Of a stretch of DNA of 64,000 bases, positions 1 through 7,877 are shown piece by piece. The notes under the pieces are model-generated. The model was not told the DNA's origin. It made no database searches and was given only the letters and a program-made list of their open reading frames with translations. How positions within the stretch are numbered: position 1 is the stretch's first letter; every line of letters starts with the position of its first letter. This DNA is from Ruixingdingia sedimenti (GTDB lineage Bacteria; Pseudomonadota; Alphaproteobacteria; Rhodobacterales; Rhodobacteraceae). The stretch covers positions 62,001 to 126,000 of the forward strand of contig NZ_JAVKPH010000004.1 in assembly GCF_031432425.1 (NCBI RefSeq), given 5' to 3'. Both the position numbers and the translations under genes were made by a program.

Positions 1-422
1 CCGCAGCGCAGGGCGAGCGCGAAGGCGAGCGGCGGCCAGGCCCGCGTCATCAGCAGCCCCAGGTCGTCCCCGTCCCCTTTTTCGCCCGCATCCGCGGCGA
101 TGGGCATCGGGCCCGTCACCCAGGCCCTGTCGGGGCCCGCCAGCAGCGCGCCGTGCAGCACCAGATCCACGCCTGCGGGGCCGGTGACGGAAAAGGACAC
201 CGGCGGCTGGCGCGTGCCCAGATCCTCGCGCCATTCGGTGACGAAGCTGCCGTCGGGCCGGCGCAGTTCCACCACCGCCTGCGTATCCTGCGGCAGGGCG
301 ATGCGTTCGCGCAGCGAGAGGCTGCCGGTGAGGGTCCGTGTGTCCTGCGCGCAGGCGAGCCCCGCCAGCAGGCAGAGCGGCAGGGGCGCGATCGGGCGCA
401 GGGCGGAAAGCGTCAGGGGCAT
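1..422 (-). CDS. Secreted YbaY/YscW-like protein (partial, C-terminus outside window)
   Basis: The minus-strand frame is open from an ATG at 422 to the left window edge, so the C-terminus is missing. The start has a good Shine-Dalgarno, AAGGAGTG, a few bases upstream. The N-terminus is hydrophobic and ends LAGLACAQD, fitting signal peptidase I cleavage after ACA. The only cysteine there does not sit in a canonical lipobox. The next stretch (LTGSLSLRERIALPQ, then VVELRR) resembles the beta-strand pattern of the YbaY/YscW-type domain found in periplasmic lipoproteins. Function is unknown. The divergent neighbour is tRNA-Leu. Confidence 0.6.
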   Translation of the reverse strand, partial: MPLTLSALRPIAPLPLCLLAGLACAQDTRTLTGSLSLRERIALPQDTQAVVELRRPDGSFVTEWREDLGTRQPPVSFSVTGPAGVDLVLHGALLAGPDRAWVTGPMPIAADAGEKGDGDDLGLLMTRAWPPLAFALALRC

Positions 423-509
423 GGGTCACTCCTTCCAGCGGCGGGTGCAGGGTGCCATGCGGCGCGGGCAGAGCAAAGGGGGCGCGCATGACGGTGGCGT
501 GAGCGGCCT

Positions 510-537
510 TTGACCGCCGGGCCGGGCTTGCTATAGG
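510..537 (+). promoter_or_regulatory. sigma70-type promoter of tRNA-Leu
   Basis: TTGACC (510-515) and TATAGG (532-537) are separated by 16 bp. The -10 ends 8 bp before the mature tRNA 5' end, a normal layout for a short tRNA leader. Confidence 0.7.
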
Positions 538-545
538 GGCGGCGT

Positions 546-630
546 GCGGGCGTGGCGGAATGGTAGACGCAGGCGACTTAAAATCGCCAGGGCCTGGCCT
601 GTGCGGGTTCGAGTCCCGCCGCCCGCACCA
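546..630 (+). tRNA. tRNA-Leu (anticodon UAA)
   Basis: The acceptor stem GCGGGCG (546-552) pairs with CGCCCGC (620-626). A discriminator A and an encoded CCA (628-630) follow. The anticodon stem GGCGA/TCGCC encloses the loop CTTAAAA, giving anticodon TAA, which reads UUA leucine codons. A long variable arm, typical of class II tRNAs, precedes the T arm with GGTTCGAGTCC. No intron is seen. Confidence 0.95.
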
Positions 631-829
631 GCCCCGCGTGGGGGAGGTTTCCCGGGCAATCCGCCGTGCATTCCGCGCTGATTCCGCGATACGCCCGCCG
701 CGGCGATCCTGCCCCGCGGGCCCCGGCCCGAAATGCCGCATATCGGGCCGCGGCCGCCGGATCGCGGGAAGGATCCGGCCCGCCCGATGCCCCGAACCCA
801 CCCGCGACAGCGGCCGGAGTCACGTTTTG

Positions 830-857
830 TTGACCGAAGCGTGATAGGTGCTATGAT
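830..857 (+). promoter_or_regulatory. sigma70-type promoter of the dockerin-like lipoprotein gene
   Basis: TTGACC (830-835), a 16-bp spacer and TATGAT (852-857) form one of the best promoters in the window. The predicted start near 864 leaves a leader of about 19 nt containing the Shine-Dalgarno TTGGAGGG before ATG 883. The 631-829 stretch between the tRNA and this promoter shows no gene. Confidence 0.75.
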
Positions 858-882
858 CGATGCCGACACATTGGAGGGCAAA

Positions 883-3156
883 ATGGCTTTTTCAAGTATT
901 GTAAGATGGCTGCTGATGGTCATCACGGTGTCGTTCATCGCAGCCTGCAAAAGCGACACCCCCACTGCCGGGGCCGACAGCACGATCATCGAGATCGCGG
1001 GCCGGTCCACCGTCAGCGCGGGCACCCCGCTTGCGCTGACCGTCACGGGCAACGATGGCGCCGATACATATGACTGGGTATTTTCCGACGGCCAGACCAA
1101 GGCCGGCGCGGATGTGAACGTCACCTTCCCCGCCGCGGGCGTCTATACCGTTCTGGTCAAGGCGATGAAGGGGACCGAGGTCCTGGCCGAAACCACCGGC
1201 GCGATCAGCGTGTTCGACGCCGCCGCGGGCGCCAACCCCGGCTTTGTCGGCATTCCGGTCATGTTCGGCGACGTGGGCCAGGACGGCGTGCTGGAACTCG
1301 ACGACCTGCTGCTGGCCGCGCAGGCCGCGGCCGGGCTTTACGATACGGAATTCGAGGCTTTCGAAGCTGCCGACATGAACCTGTCGGGCACGCTCGACAA
1401 TGCCGACATCGGGCTGATCGCGCAGGCGCTGCTGCATGATGCGCCGCTGCCCTCGGCGATTCTCGACCCCTGGGCGCGCCCGGCGGGGACCGTCTCGATG
1501 GTCTCTCCCGCGCTGCTCGACCCGGATGCAGAGGTGGCGGTGCTGGTCGATGGCGTCGCCTCGCCGCAGGTATTCCGCTCCATCCTCGGCTATGCGACCT
1601 TCGTCGTGCCCAAATCGCTCGTCGGCGCGGATGCCGAGGTCGACGTGGTGCTCCAGGTCGCCGGGGCAGAGGCCGACCGGATGCCGCTTCTGCTGAAGGC
1701 GCCGGTGGCCAAGCCCGCCGATGCCAAGGCCGATGTGCTGGCCTTCCTCGACGAACTCGCCGACATGATCGAGCGGCAGCGGACCGCCACCCAGACCTTC
1801 GCCGAACAGAGCGGCGGGGTCGATCCGGCCGATCTCAAGATCGTCATGGGCGGGGCAGAAGCCGGCGGCGTGCAGTTCGCCGAGGCCGTCGAGGGCGTGC
1901 GCGAACTGCTGAACGGGCCCGATGGCGCGCAACTGGCGCAGTTCCTCCAGGCGGTGTTCTACGCCAACGGGCTGGATGAATTCCGCGCCGATGTGGCCAC
2001 GATCCAGACCGAGGGCACGCTGCCGATGCGCCGCCTTGGGGTGGAGGCGCCGGCGGATGTCTGCGCGATCTATGTCCCCGCGGTCTGCATGCTGAAAAGC
2101 ACGGTCTCGGCGATCTCGACCGGTTCCAACATCCTGGCGGGCGCCTGTTCCACCGCGGCGCTGGTGGCGCTGGTCGGCGGTGCGGTGATCCCGGCCGACG
2201 GGCCGGCGATCGAGGTCGCGGCGCTGGCGGGCTTCGTCAAGTTCTGTCTGCCGCTGACCGTGCCGCTGCAAGTGGCCGGCATCGTCGGCGATCTGGTCAA
2301 GCCGCTCGACTTCGACTTCCGCCTGAGTTCGGACAAGACCAGCCTCGACGACGGCGAGACCGCGACGATCACCGCCGAGGTGACGTTCATCGGGCTCAAC
2401 AACCTCTGCGGGCTCGGCGTGACCAAGGGCGCGAAAGAGCTGATCAACAAGAAGCTCGGCGCGCGCATCGTCGGCATGCTGATGACCAAGAGCACGACCT
2501 ACAAGCTGTTGGGCGAGATCTATGCCAAGATCGGCGAGGATTCCTATACCGGGCTTCTGACCGCGATCCAGAACGTGGTCAGCAACACGCTCGACGCCAC
2601 CGGCCTGTCGGATGCGTTCGAGAACTTCATCAACAAGGTCTGCGGCTTCATCCCGCCGACGGGCGGCGTGGTGGCCGATGCCAAGGACTTCAACCTGACG
2701 GCGACGAACGGGGGGCTGCTGTCCTTCCTGCCCGACGGCAAGGCGACGCTGGCCTGTCCAGCGCCGGGCAGCGGCGGCGGGTCGGGGGCGATCACGGTCA
2801 GCGGCAGCCGCGTCCTGTGCGGTTCCGACACCAAATCGGCCTCGGTCGACGTGTCCTGCGGCACCGGCAACGTCACCATCACCATGGGCGACAACGGTTC
2901 GGCCAACGATGACATCTACGAGGTGATCATCGACGGGCGCACGGTGCTGACCTCTTCGGTGCCGGTGCGCAGCGTGTCGGTCACGGTGCAATTGCCCAAG
3001 GGCCAGACCACCGTGCTGATGCGCGGCCGGGCGGCGCCGGACGGGATCGGGACCTATTTCATCTCGTTCAGCGGTGCGACCGTGATTTCGGGCCAGACGT
3101 CGGGTTCCGACCTGACGCCCGGCGTGACCAAGACTTTCATCATCGAGGTGCAGTGA
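883..3156 (+). CDS. Lipoprotein with PKD-like domain and dockerin-like duplicated calcium motif
   Basis: The chosen start (757 aa) has TTGGAGGG upstream and gives a lipoprotein signal ending FIAAC. Longer upstream in-frame starts precede the promoter. Residues about 40-115 look like a PKD/Ig fold (YDWVFSDGQ, then AGVYTVLVKA). Residues 130-141 (DVGQDGVLELDD) and 164-175 (DMNLSGTLDNAD) are two EF-hand-like loops about 34 residues apart, the arrangement of type I dockerins. The second loop has the fuller set of ligands. The middle is helix-rich, and the C-terminal part is beta-rich and secreted-looking. The gene overlaps the next one, which is cohesin-like, by one base (TGATG). Role is unknown; dockerin-cohesin docking at the cell surface is my inference. 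Confidence 0.75.
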   Translation: MAFSSIVRWLLMVITVSFIAACKSDTPTAGADSTIIEIAGRSTVSAGTPLALTVTGNDGADTYDWVFSDGQTKAGADVNVTFPAAGVYTVLVKAMKGTEVLAETTGAISVFDAAAGANPGFVGIPVMFGDVGQDGVLELDDLLLAAQAAAGLYDTEFEAFEAADMNLSGTLDNADIGLIAQALLHDAPLPSAILDPWARPAGTVSMVSPALLDPDAEVAVLVDGVASPQVFRSILGYATFVVPKSLVGADAEVDVVLQVAGAEADRMPLLLKAPVAKPADAKADVLAFLDELADMIERQRTATQTFAEQSGGVDPADLKIVMGGAEAGGVQFAEAVEGVRELLNGPDGAQLAQFLQAVFYANGLDEFRADVATIQTEGTLPMRRLGVEAPADVCAIYVPAVCMLKSTVSAISTGSNILAGACSTAALVALVGGAVIPADGPAIEVAALAGFVKFCLPLTVPLQVAGIVGDLVKPLDFDFRLSSDKTSLDDGETATITAEVTFIGLNNLCGLGVTKGAKELINKKLGARIVGMLMTKSTTYKLLGEIYAKIGEDSYTGLLTAIQNVVSNTLDATGLSDAFENFINKVCGFIPPTGGVVADAKDFNLTATNGGLLSFLPDGKATLACPAPGSGGGSGAITVSGSRVLCGSDTKSASVDVSCGTGNVTITMGDNGSANDDIYEVIIDGRTVLTSSVPVRSVSVTVQLPKGQTTVLMRGRAAPDGIGTYFISFSGATVISGQTSGSDLTPGVTKTFIIEVQ

Positions 3157-3842
3157 TGCTCGGGGTTCTTGCGAAAAGACTGACGCTGGCGGCGGCCGCC
3201 GCCGTCTGGATGCCCGCGGCAGCCCTGGCGCAGTTCGCCGGCGATGCCTTCTTCCTCACGCCTTCCGTGGCGGTGCAGGAAGGGCAGACCGGCGAACTCG
3301 ACCTCGCCTTCTTCACCGCAGCGGATCCGTTCGGCGTGGCGCAGATGACCGTCACCTGGGATCCTGCGCAGATGGAGGTGGAGGACGTGACGCTGCCGCC
3401 CAACGCGGCGGCGGTGTTGCAGCAGGAAATCCTGCTGGAGCCGGGCAGTCTCAAGGTGATCGTGGTCAACACCTCGTCGGTGACGGAACCCATCGGCACC
3501 GTCGACATTGCGAAGATCACCGTCCGTCCGCTGACGGCGGTGGGCAGCCGGATCGTGGTGCAGGCGGTGCAGGAAGGCGCCTTCAACACCGACGTCAACA
3601 CCTATCCCCGGTCCGGCAGCGCCGCGGCCGAGGTGGTGGTGACGGCCGCCCCCGGCCCCCTGCGGCTGGCCGGGGCAGAGGTGGCGACGGTCGAGAACCC
3701 CTCGCCGGAACTGCTGGCCCGGGCGGCGGCGATCGCGCCGGCGGGCGGGCTGGTCGAACTGGTGGTGGTGGGTGCCGACGGCGCGCCCGAACGGGTCCGC
3801 GTGCGCGCGCCGGCCACGGCCGGGGCAGGCGAATCCGACTGA
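3156..3842 (+). CDS. Secreted cohesin-like domain protein
   Basis: ATG 3156 overlaps the upstream stop (TGATG), which indicates translational coupling. The protein has 228 aa, with a signal peptide likely cleaved at ALA25-Q26. Residues about 33-165 have the strand pattern of cohesin-like domains: VAVQEGQTGELDLAF, then FGVAQMTVTWDP, then LKVIVVNTSS and IAKITVRPL. The C-terminal 60 residues are proline/alanine rich and end without an anchor. Its neighbours are a dockerin-like lipoprotein upstream and the T2SS cluster downstream. Cohesin-type domains bind dockerins in cellulosomes. Many non-cellulosomal bacteria have single copies whose role is not established. Confidence 0.65.
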   Translation: MLGVLAKRLTLAAAAAVWMPAAALAQFAGDAFFLTPSVAVQEGQTGELDLAFFTAADPFGVAQMTVTWDPAQMEVEDVTLPPNAAAVLQQEILLEPGSLKVIVVNTSSVTEPIGTVDIAKITVRPLTAVGSRIVVQAVQEGAFNTDVNTYPRSGSAAAEVVVTAAPGPLRLAGAEVATVENPSPELLARAAAIAPAGGLVELVVVGADGAPERVRVRAPATAGAGESD

Positions 3843-3864
3843 TCGGGCGGGTGCGGTTGCGGGC

Positions 3865-4176
3865 CTAGCCGGCCAGGAACCGCACCAGCACCGCGATGAG
3901 TCCGATCGTCAGCGCCATCAGTGCGAAGAAGACGAAAAAGAACGCCACGGCGTTCTTTTTCCGTTCGATGGGACGGCCCACGGCGAACACATCGACCATG
4001 CCCCGGCGATAGTTGGCGATCAGCAGCCACAGGTTCAGCACCGCGATGGCCAGGATCAGGGCCGCATAGACCTGCGGCGGCACGGCGGCCAGCCCCGCCA
4101 TTTCCGCCAGCCGGGCAAGGATTAGCAGGCCGATCAGCCCGGCCATCGCCGCCAGCCGGGGGGATTTCACGCGCAT
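3865..4176 (-). CDS. Small three-helix membrane protein coupled to gspO
   Basis: The protein has 103 aa with about three predicted membrane segments: near residues 8-26, 30-45 (ALILAIAVLNLWLLIANY) and 76-100. A basic stretch (RPIERKK) lies between the second and third. The start has GAAAGG 8 nt upstream. A longer start at 4209 would overlap the gspO stop as ATGA and add 11 residues. It is co-oriented with gspO and transcribed after it. I do not recognise the family. Location suggests a role linked to the prepilin peptidase or the secretion system, but nothing in the sequence proves this. Confidence 0.6.
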   Translation of the reverse strand: MRVKSPRLAAMAGLIGLLILARLAEMAGLAAVPPQVYAALILAIAVLNLWLLIANYRRGMVDVFAVGRPIERKKNAVAFFFVFFALMALTIGLIAVLVRFLAG

Positions 4177-4205
4177 CGCAGGGCCTTTCGTCCGGGGTCG
4201 GGCGA

Positions 4206-4937
4206 TCATAGGGCGGGGGCCAGCCAGCCCGCAACCAGCACCAGCGCCGACCCGGCACAGAGGAAACTGCCGAAGGGCAGCGCCAGCGCCGCCGGCGGGC
4301 GCCCGCGATGCGCCGCCAGTGCCCAGGCCAGCCCCAGGCCCGCGCCAAGCGCCACCACCAGCGGCAGGTCGGCCAGCGGGTGCAGTGCGCCGATCCCCGC
4401 CATCAGCTTGACATCGCCCATCCCCAACCCCTCGCGCCCCCGCAGCGCACGATAGGCGATGCGGATCAGCCAGAAACCGCCCGCCCCGATCGCCGCGCCC
4501 GCCAGCGCCGCGCCCCCATGGCCAGCCGCAAGGGCCACGGACAGCGCCACCACCGCCAGCGCCGCGGTCAGCACATCGGGCAGGCGCCGGTGGCGCGCAT
4601 CGGCCAGCGCCAGCGTCGCCAGCAGCCACAGCACCAGCGCCCCCGCCAGCGCGCCCCCCGGCGGATCCAGCGCCAGCGCCAGTGCCGCGCCGGCCATGGC
4701 CCCCGCCTCGATCAGCGGCAGGTGCAGCGGGATCGCCGCGCCGCAATGCCCGCAGCGCCCCCGCCGCCAGGCCCAGGACAGGATCGGCACCAGATCCGCC
4801 GGTCCCAGAACATGGCCGCAGGCCGCGCAGCGCGACCGCGCGGTCAGCACGTCGCGCCCCTCGGGCAGCCGGTCGGCCAGCACGCCCAGGAAAGAGCCCG
4901 CGAAGGGCGACAGGATCAACAGCAGCCAGGGCTCCAT
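4206..4937 (-). CDS. gspO: Prepilin peptidase / N-methyltransferase (T2SS GspO, PilD-like)
   Basis: This polytopic aspartyl protease (243 aa) cleaves and N-methylates the pseudopilins encoded next door. The zinc-binding pairs are C37-x2-C40 and C62-x2-C65. The two catalytic aspartates are in LADARHRRLPD (D113) and LGMGDVKLM (D175). The remaining sequence is hydrophobic helices. It is divergent from gspG across a 151-bp gap and is the only prepilin peptidase seen in the window. It could also serve the Flp-type pilins at 18-19 kb, although Tad systems usually have their own CpaA. Confidence 0.93.
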   Translation of the reverse strand: MEPWLLLILSPFAGSFLGVLADRLPEGRDVLTARSRCAACGHVLGPADLVPILSWAWRRGRCGHCGAAIPLHLPLIEAGAMAGAALALALDPPGGALAGALVLWLLATLALADARHRRLPDVLTAALAVVALSVALAAGHGGAALAGAAIGAGGFWLIRIAYRALRGREGLGMGDVKLMAGIGALHPLADLPLVVALGAGLGLAWALAAHRGRPPAALALPFGSFLCAGSALVLVAGWLAPAL

Positions 4938-5035
4938 CCCGGCACCTTAGGGCGGATCGGCGCCGGGCTCCATCGCCTTGCGGGGCGGATGGGCGTTCCG
5001 CCGCCCCCACCCCGCCAGCCCCCGGGGGCGCGGGC

Positions 5036-5064
5036 TTGATGCCCGCAGGGGGCTGATCTAGACT
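5036..5064 (+). promoter_or_regulatory. Candidate promoter of the gspGHIJKLMN operon
   Basis: TTGATG (5036-5041), a 17-bp spacer and TAGACT (5059-5064) lie 25 bp before gspG. A Shine-Dalgarno-like CGGAGA follows about 10 nt before ATG 5089. The same -10 hexamer, TAGACT, lies ahead of gspC (10791-10796). Confidence 0.5.
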
Positions 5065-5088
5065 TCCGCCACGCATCGGAGAACCCGC

Positions 5089-5553
5089 ATGACCACAGCC
5101 GACACCGCCGCCGACCGGCCCCGCACGGGCCGCCATGACGAGGGGTTTTCCCTTCTGGAACTGATGGTTGTGGTGGTGATCCTGTCGATCCTCGCCATCG
5201 CCATCGTGCCGCGCATCATCGACCGGCCCGATCAGGCGCGCGTCGCCCGCGCGCGGTCGGACATCGCGGTGCTGGAAAGCGCGCTGCAACTCTACCGGCT
5301 CGACAACCTCGGCTATCCGACCACCGAACAGGGCCTGCGCGCGCTGGTCGAAAAGCCCACCCGCCCGCCGTTGCCGCCGAACTGGGCCGGCGCGGGCTAT
5401 GTGCAATCGCTGCCCAAGGATCCCTGGGGGGCGGATTACCAGTACCTCTACCCCGGCCTGCGCGGCGAATTCGACGTGTTCAGCTATGGCGCCGACGGCA
5501 AGCCGGGGGGCGAGGGCGTGAACCGGGACATCGGGTCTTGGTCGGACGAGTGA
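5089..5553 (+). CDS. gspG: T2SS major pseudopilin GspG
   Basis: This is the major pseudopilin that polymerises into the periplasmic pseudopilus (154 aa). The prepilin leader ends at G19, followed by FSLLELMVVVVIL with the conserved Glu at +5 (E24). The family motifs PTTEQGLRALVEKP and LPKDPWGADYQYLYPG follow, and the C-terminal part FDVFSYGADGKPGG is the calcium-binding region. It opens the gsp operon and overlaps gspH by four bases (GTGA). Confidence 0.95.
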   Translation: MTTADTAADRPRTGRHDEGFSLLELMVVVVILSILAIAIVPRIIDRPDQARVARARSDIAVLESALQLYRLDNLGYPTTEQGLRALVEKPTRPPLPPNWAGAGYVQSLPKDPWGADYQYLYPGLRGEFDVFSYGADGKPGGEGVNRDIGSWSDE

Positions 5554-5984
5554 CCGGCGCGCCCGCCGGCTTTTCGCTGGTGGAGCTTCTGGTCGCGGTC
5601 GCCGCGCTGGCGGTGCTGGCGGGCCTTGCGGGGCTGAGCGTGCAGTTCCGCCCTGGCGCCGCGCCGCGCGATGCCGACCGTTTCTTGGCCGCCGCGCGCC
5701 TGCAACTGGAAGAGGCCGTGCACCGGGGCGCGCCCCGGGCGCTGCGGATCACCGCCACCGGCTTTGTGGCCGAAACCCGGGCGGAGGGCGGCTGGCAGGC
5801 GGCGGGCGAGGCGGTGGACTGGCGCGGCACAGCCGCATGGCAGGCGCGCGCGCCCGCGTTGCGGATCCTCTTCTGGCCCGCCGGGCAGGTATCGGATTTC
5901 GCGCTGGATCTGGATCAGGACGGGCAGGTCTGGCGCTGCGCCCCCGTGGCGGGGCAACTGCCCGCCTGCACCGCCCGGCCATGA
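5550..5984 (+). CDS. gspH: T2SS minor pseudopilin GspH
   Basis: I chose GTG 5550, which overlaps the gspG stop as GTGA. A TTG at 5538 would add only four residues. The product has 144 aa, with a leader ending at G7 then FSLVELLVAVAAL and Glu at +5 (E12). The body is short and variable, as usual for GspH, and includes an FALDLDQDGQVWRC segment. It overlaps gspI by four bases (ATGA). Assignment as H rests on position between G and I and on size. Confidence 0.85.
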   Translation: MTGAPAGFSLVELLVAVAALAVLAGLAGLSVQFRPGAAPRDADRFLAAARLQLEEAVHRGAPRALRITATGFVAETRAEGGWQAAGEAVDWRGTAAWQARAPALRILFWPAGQVSDFALDLDQDGQVWRCAPVAGQLPACTARP

Positions 5985-6364
5985 CCCGCCGCCGCCCCGC
6001 CGATACGGGCTTTTCGCTGGTCGAGCTTCTGGTGGCGGTGCTGGTCCTGTCCATCGGCGTGATCGCGGCGATGCGCAGCGTCGGCCATTCCACCCGCGTG
6101 CTGGCCGGGGAAACCGACCGGCTGATGGCGCAGACCGTTGCGCTGAACCGGGCCGAGGAACTGCGGCTGCTGGGTGCGGCGCGGGGGCGGGGCCTGCCGC
6201 GCACGGTGCCGATGGGTCATGCCGACTGGCAGGTGCGCATGGACGAGGCCGCGTCGCAGGCCGGGCTGGTCGAGATCACCATCACCGTCAGCGCCCCGGG
6301 CCGCCCCGGCGCGCGGCTGGTGACTTATGTCTCGCCCGACCGCCGCCCGGGGGCGGTGCCATGA
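5981..6364 (+). CDS. gspI: T2SS minor pseudopilin GspI
   Basis: ATG 5981 overlaps the gspH stop. The product has 127 aa, with a leader ending at G10 followed by FSLVELLVAVLVLSIGV and Glu at +5 (E15). The segment ALNRAEELRLLG and the ending VTYVSPDRR fit the small GspI pseudopilin, which forms the tip complex with J and K. It overlaps gspJ by four bases. Confidence 0.88.
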   Translation: MTRRRPADTGFSLVELLVAVLVLSIGVIAAMRSVGHSTRVLAGETDRLMAQTVALNRAEELRLLGAARGRGLPRTVPMGHADWQVRMDEAASQAGLVEITITVSAPGRPGARLVTYVSPDRRPGAVP

Positions 6365-6951
6365 CCCGGCGCGAGGGCGGCTTTTCCCTGCTGGAACTGA
6401 TGGTTGTGCTGGCGATCTTTTCGGTGGTCGCACTGGCCGGGGTGCAGGCCACCCGCGCGGTGCTGCGCGCCGACACCGGTCTGCGCGCGGCCGGAGAGGA
6501 CGGGCGCGCGCTGGCGCTGGCCCTGCGCCTGCTGCGCCGGGATCTGGAGGCGCGGGTGGATCTGCCCTACACGGCCCCCGACGGCGGGCTGGAACCCCCG
6601 TTGCTGATCGACCCCGCGCGCGGGCGGATTGCGGTCAGCGCCGCCGGCATGCTGCGCGGCACCGACCCGCCGGCCGAGGGCGCGGCGCGGGTCGAATGGC
6701 GGCTCGACCGGGCGCGCGGCGCGCTGGAACGGCGCATCCTGCCGCTGGCCCGCGCCGAGGGCGCCGTGCAGGCCAATGCCCCGGGCGCGGTGCTGCTGGA
6801 AGGCGTCACCGCGCTGCGGGTGCAGGTGCATGACGGCACCCAGTGGCGCGCCGCCCCGGCGGGGGCGGCGGATGCCAGCGCCGCGGCGGGGGTCGAGGTG
6901 GTGATCGAACAGGCCCGCCACGGCGCGATCCGGCTGGTGGTGGTGCCATGA
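6361..6951 (+). CDS. gspJ: T2SS minor pseudopilin GspJ
   Basis: ATG 6361 overlaps the gspI stop (ATGA). The product has 196 aa, with a leader ending at G7, then FSLLELMVVLAIFSVVALAG with Glu at +5 (E12). A long beta-rich body ending VEVVIEQARHGAIRLVVVP is typical of GspJ. It works in the I-J-K tip complex that primes pseudopilus assembly. Confidence 0.88.
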   Translation: MTRREGGFSLLELMVVLAIFSVVALAGVQATRAVLRADTGLRAAGEDGRALALALRLLRRDLEARVDLPYTAPDGGLEPPLLIDPARGRIAVSAAGMLRGTDPPAEGAARVEWRLDRARGALERRILPLARAEGAVQANAPGAVLLEGVTALRVQVHDGTQWRAAPAGAADASAAAGVEVVIEQARHGAIRLVVVP

Positions 6952-7829
6952 ACGCGCAGGACATCACGCAGGATCGGGGCATGGTGCTGGTCAACGCGCT
7001 GGTCACGATCCTGGTGATCGCGGGGGTTTCGGCCTCGCTCATGCTGCTGGCGGCGCAAAGCCGGCTGCGCACCGGGGCCGGGCTGGCGGCGGATCAGGCG
7101 GCGGTCTATCTCGATTCGCTGGCCGAACTGCTGCCCGACCTCTTGGACCGGACATGGCGGCCCGACGATCCCGTGGCGCTGATGCAGGATTGGGCGCGGC
7201 CCTACAGTTTCCCCATCGACCGGGGCGAGGTGGGCGGGCAGGTGGCCGACCTTCAGGGCCGGTTCAACCTGACCTGGCTCGCCGATCCGCAGGACGATTT
7301 CATGCGCGATGCCTTCCTGCGGCTGTGGCGCGACCGGGGGCTCGACCCCGACCGGGGGGCGCAGGCGCTGGCGGCCCTTGTGCCCGCGCTGCGGGGCGGG
7401 GGGCTGGCGATGCCGATGCAGCTGCTCGACCTGCCGGGGTGGGATGGCACGGCGTGGGGGGCGCTGGCCCCGCATCTGGCGTTGTTGCCCGCGGCGGCGC
7501 GGCTGAACACCAATACCGCCACCGAACCTGTGCTGCGCGCGGTGCTGCCCGGCCTGCCGCCCGCGGCGCTGACGGAACTGCTGCGGGTGCGGGCCGAAAC
7601 CCCCTTCGTGCGGCCCGAGGAACTGCGCTACCGCGCCGCCGCCTTCCTGCCGCCCGAGGCGCTGGCGGCGATCCCGTTTTCGCGGTTCGACATCACCTCG
7701 CGCTGGTACGAGGCGGGGCTGATCGCGACGCTGGATGGCGTGACGCTGCGCCGGGCGGTGCGGCTGGAACGGCGCAGCGCGCGCGAGGGCGGGACGCGGG
7801 TTCTGGGCGCGGTGCCGGTGCATGATTGA
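6948..7829 (+). CDS. gspK: T2SS minor pseudopilin GspK
   Basis: ATG 6948 overlaps the gspJ stop. The product has 293 aa, with a leader ending at G11 then MVLVNALVTILVIAGVSASL. Position +5 is Asn, not Glu, as expected for GspK, the cap of the tip complex, which lacks Glu5. The large alpha-helical insertion is present: GRFNLTWL, a helix-hairpin-helix-like LRVRAETPFVRPEELR, and a C-terminal beta part. A 48-bp gap separates it from gspL. Confidence 0.88.
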   Translation: MNAQDITQDRGMVLVNALVTILVIAGVSASLMLLAAQSRLRTGAGLAADQAAVYLDSLAELLPDLLDRTWRPDDPVALMQDWARPYSFPIDRGEVGGQVADLQGRFNLTWLADPQDDFMRDAFLRLWRDRGLDPDRGAQALAALVPALRGGGLAMPMQLLDLPGWDGTAWGALAPHLALLPAAARLNTNTATEPVLRAVLPGLPPAALTELLRVRAETPFVRPEELRYRAAAFLPPEALAAIPFSRFDITSRWYEAGLIATLDGVTLRRAVRLERRSAREGGTRVLGAVPVHD

Positions 7830-7877
7830 TCCGGGACGCACGGCATTCCATAGTCGGCGCGCGGGAACGGGGGGCGC

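Noticed and set aside
733..882. Upstream extension of the dockerin-like lipoprotein gene to 733
   Set aside because: The extension crosses the TTGACC/TATGAT promoter and lacks a signal peptide; ATG 883 has a Shine-Dalgarno and lipobox.
892..2991. 699-codon open frame on the minus strand opposite the dockerin-like gene
   Set aside because: It is a low-complexity Arg/His/Gly translation with no ribosome site; the plus-strand gene has a strong promoter, Shine-Dalgarno and lipobox.
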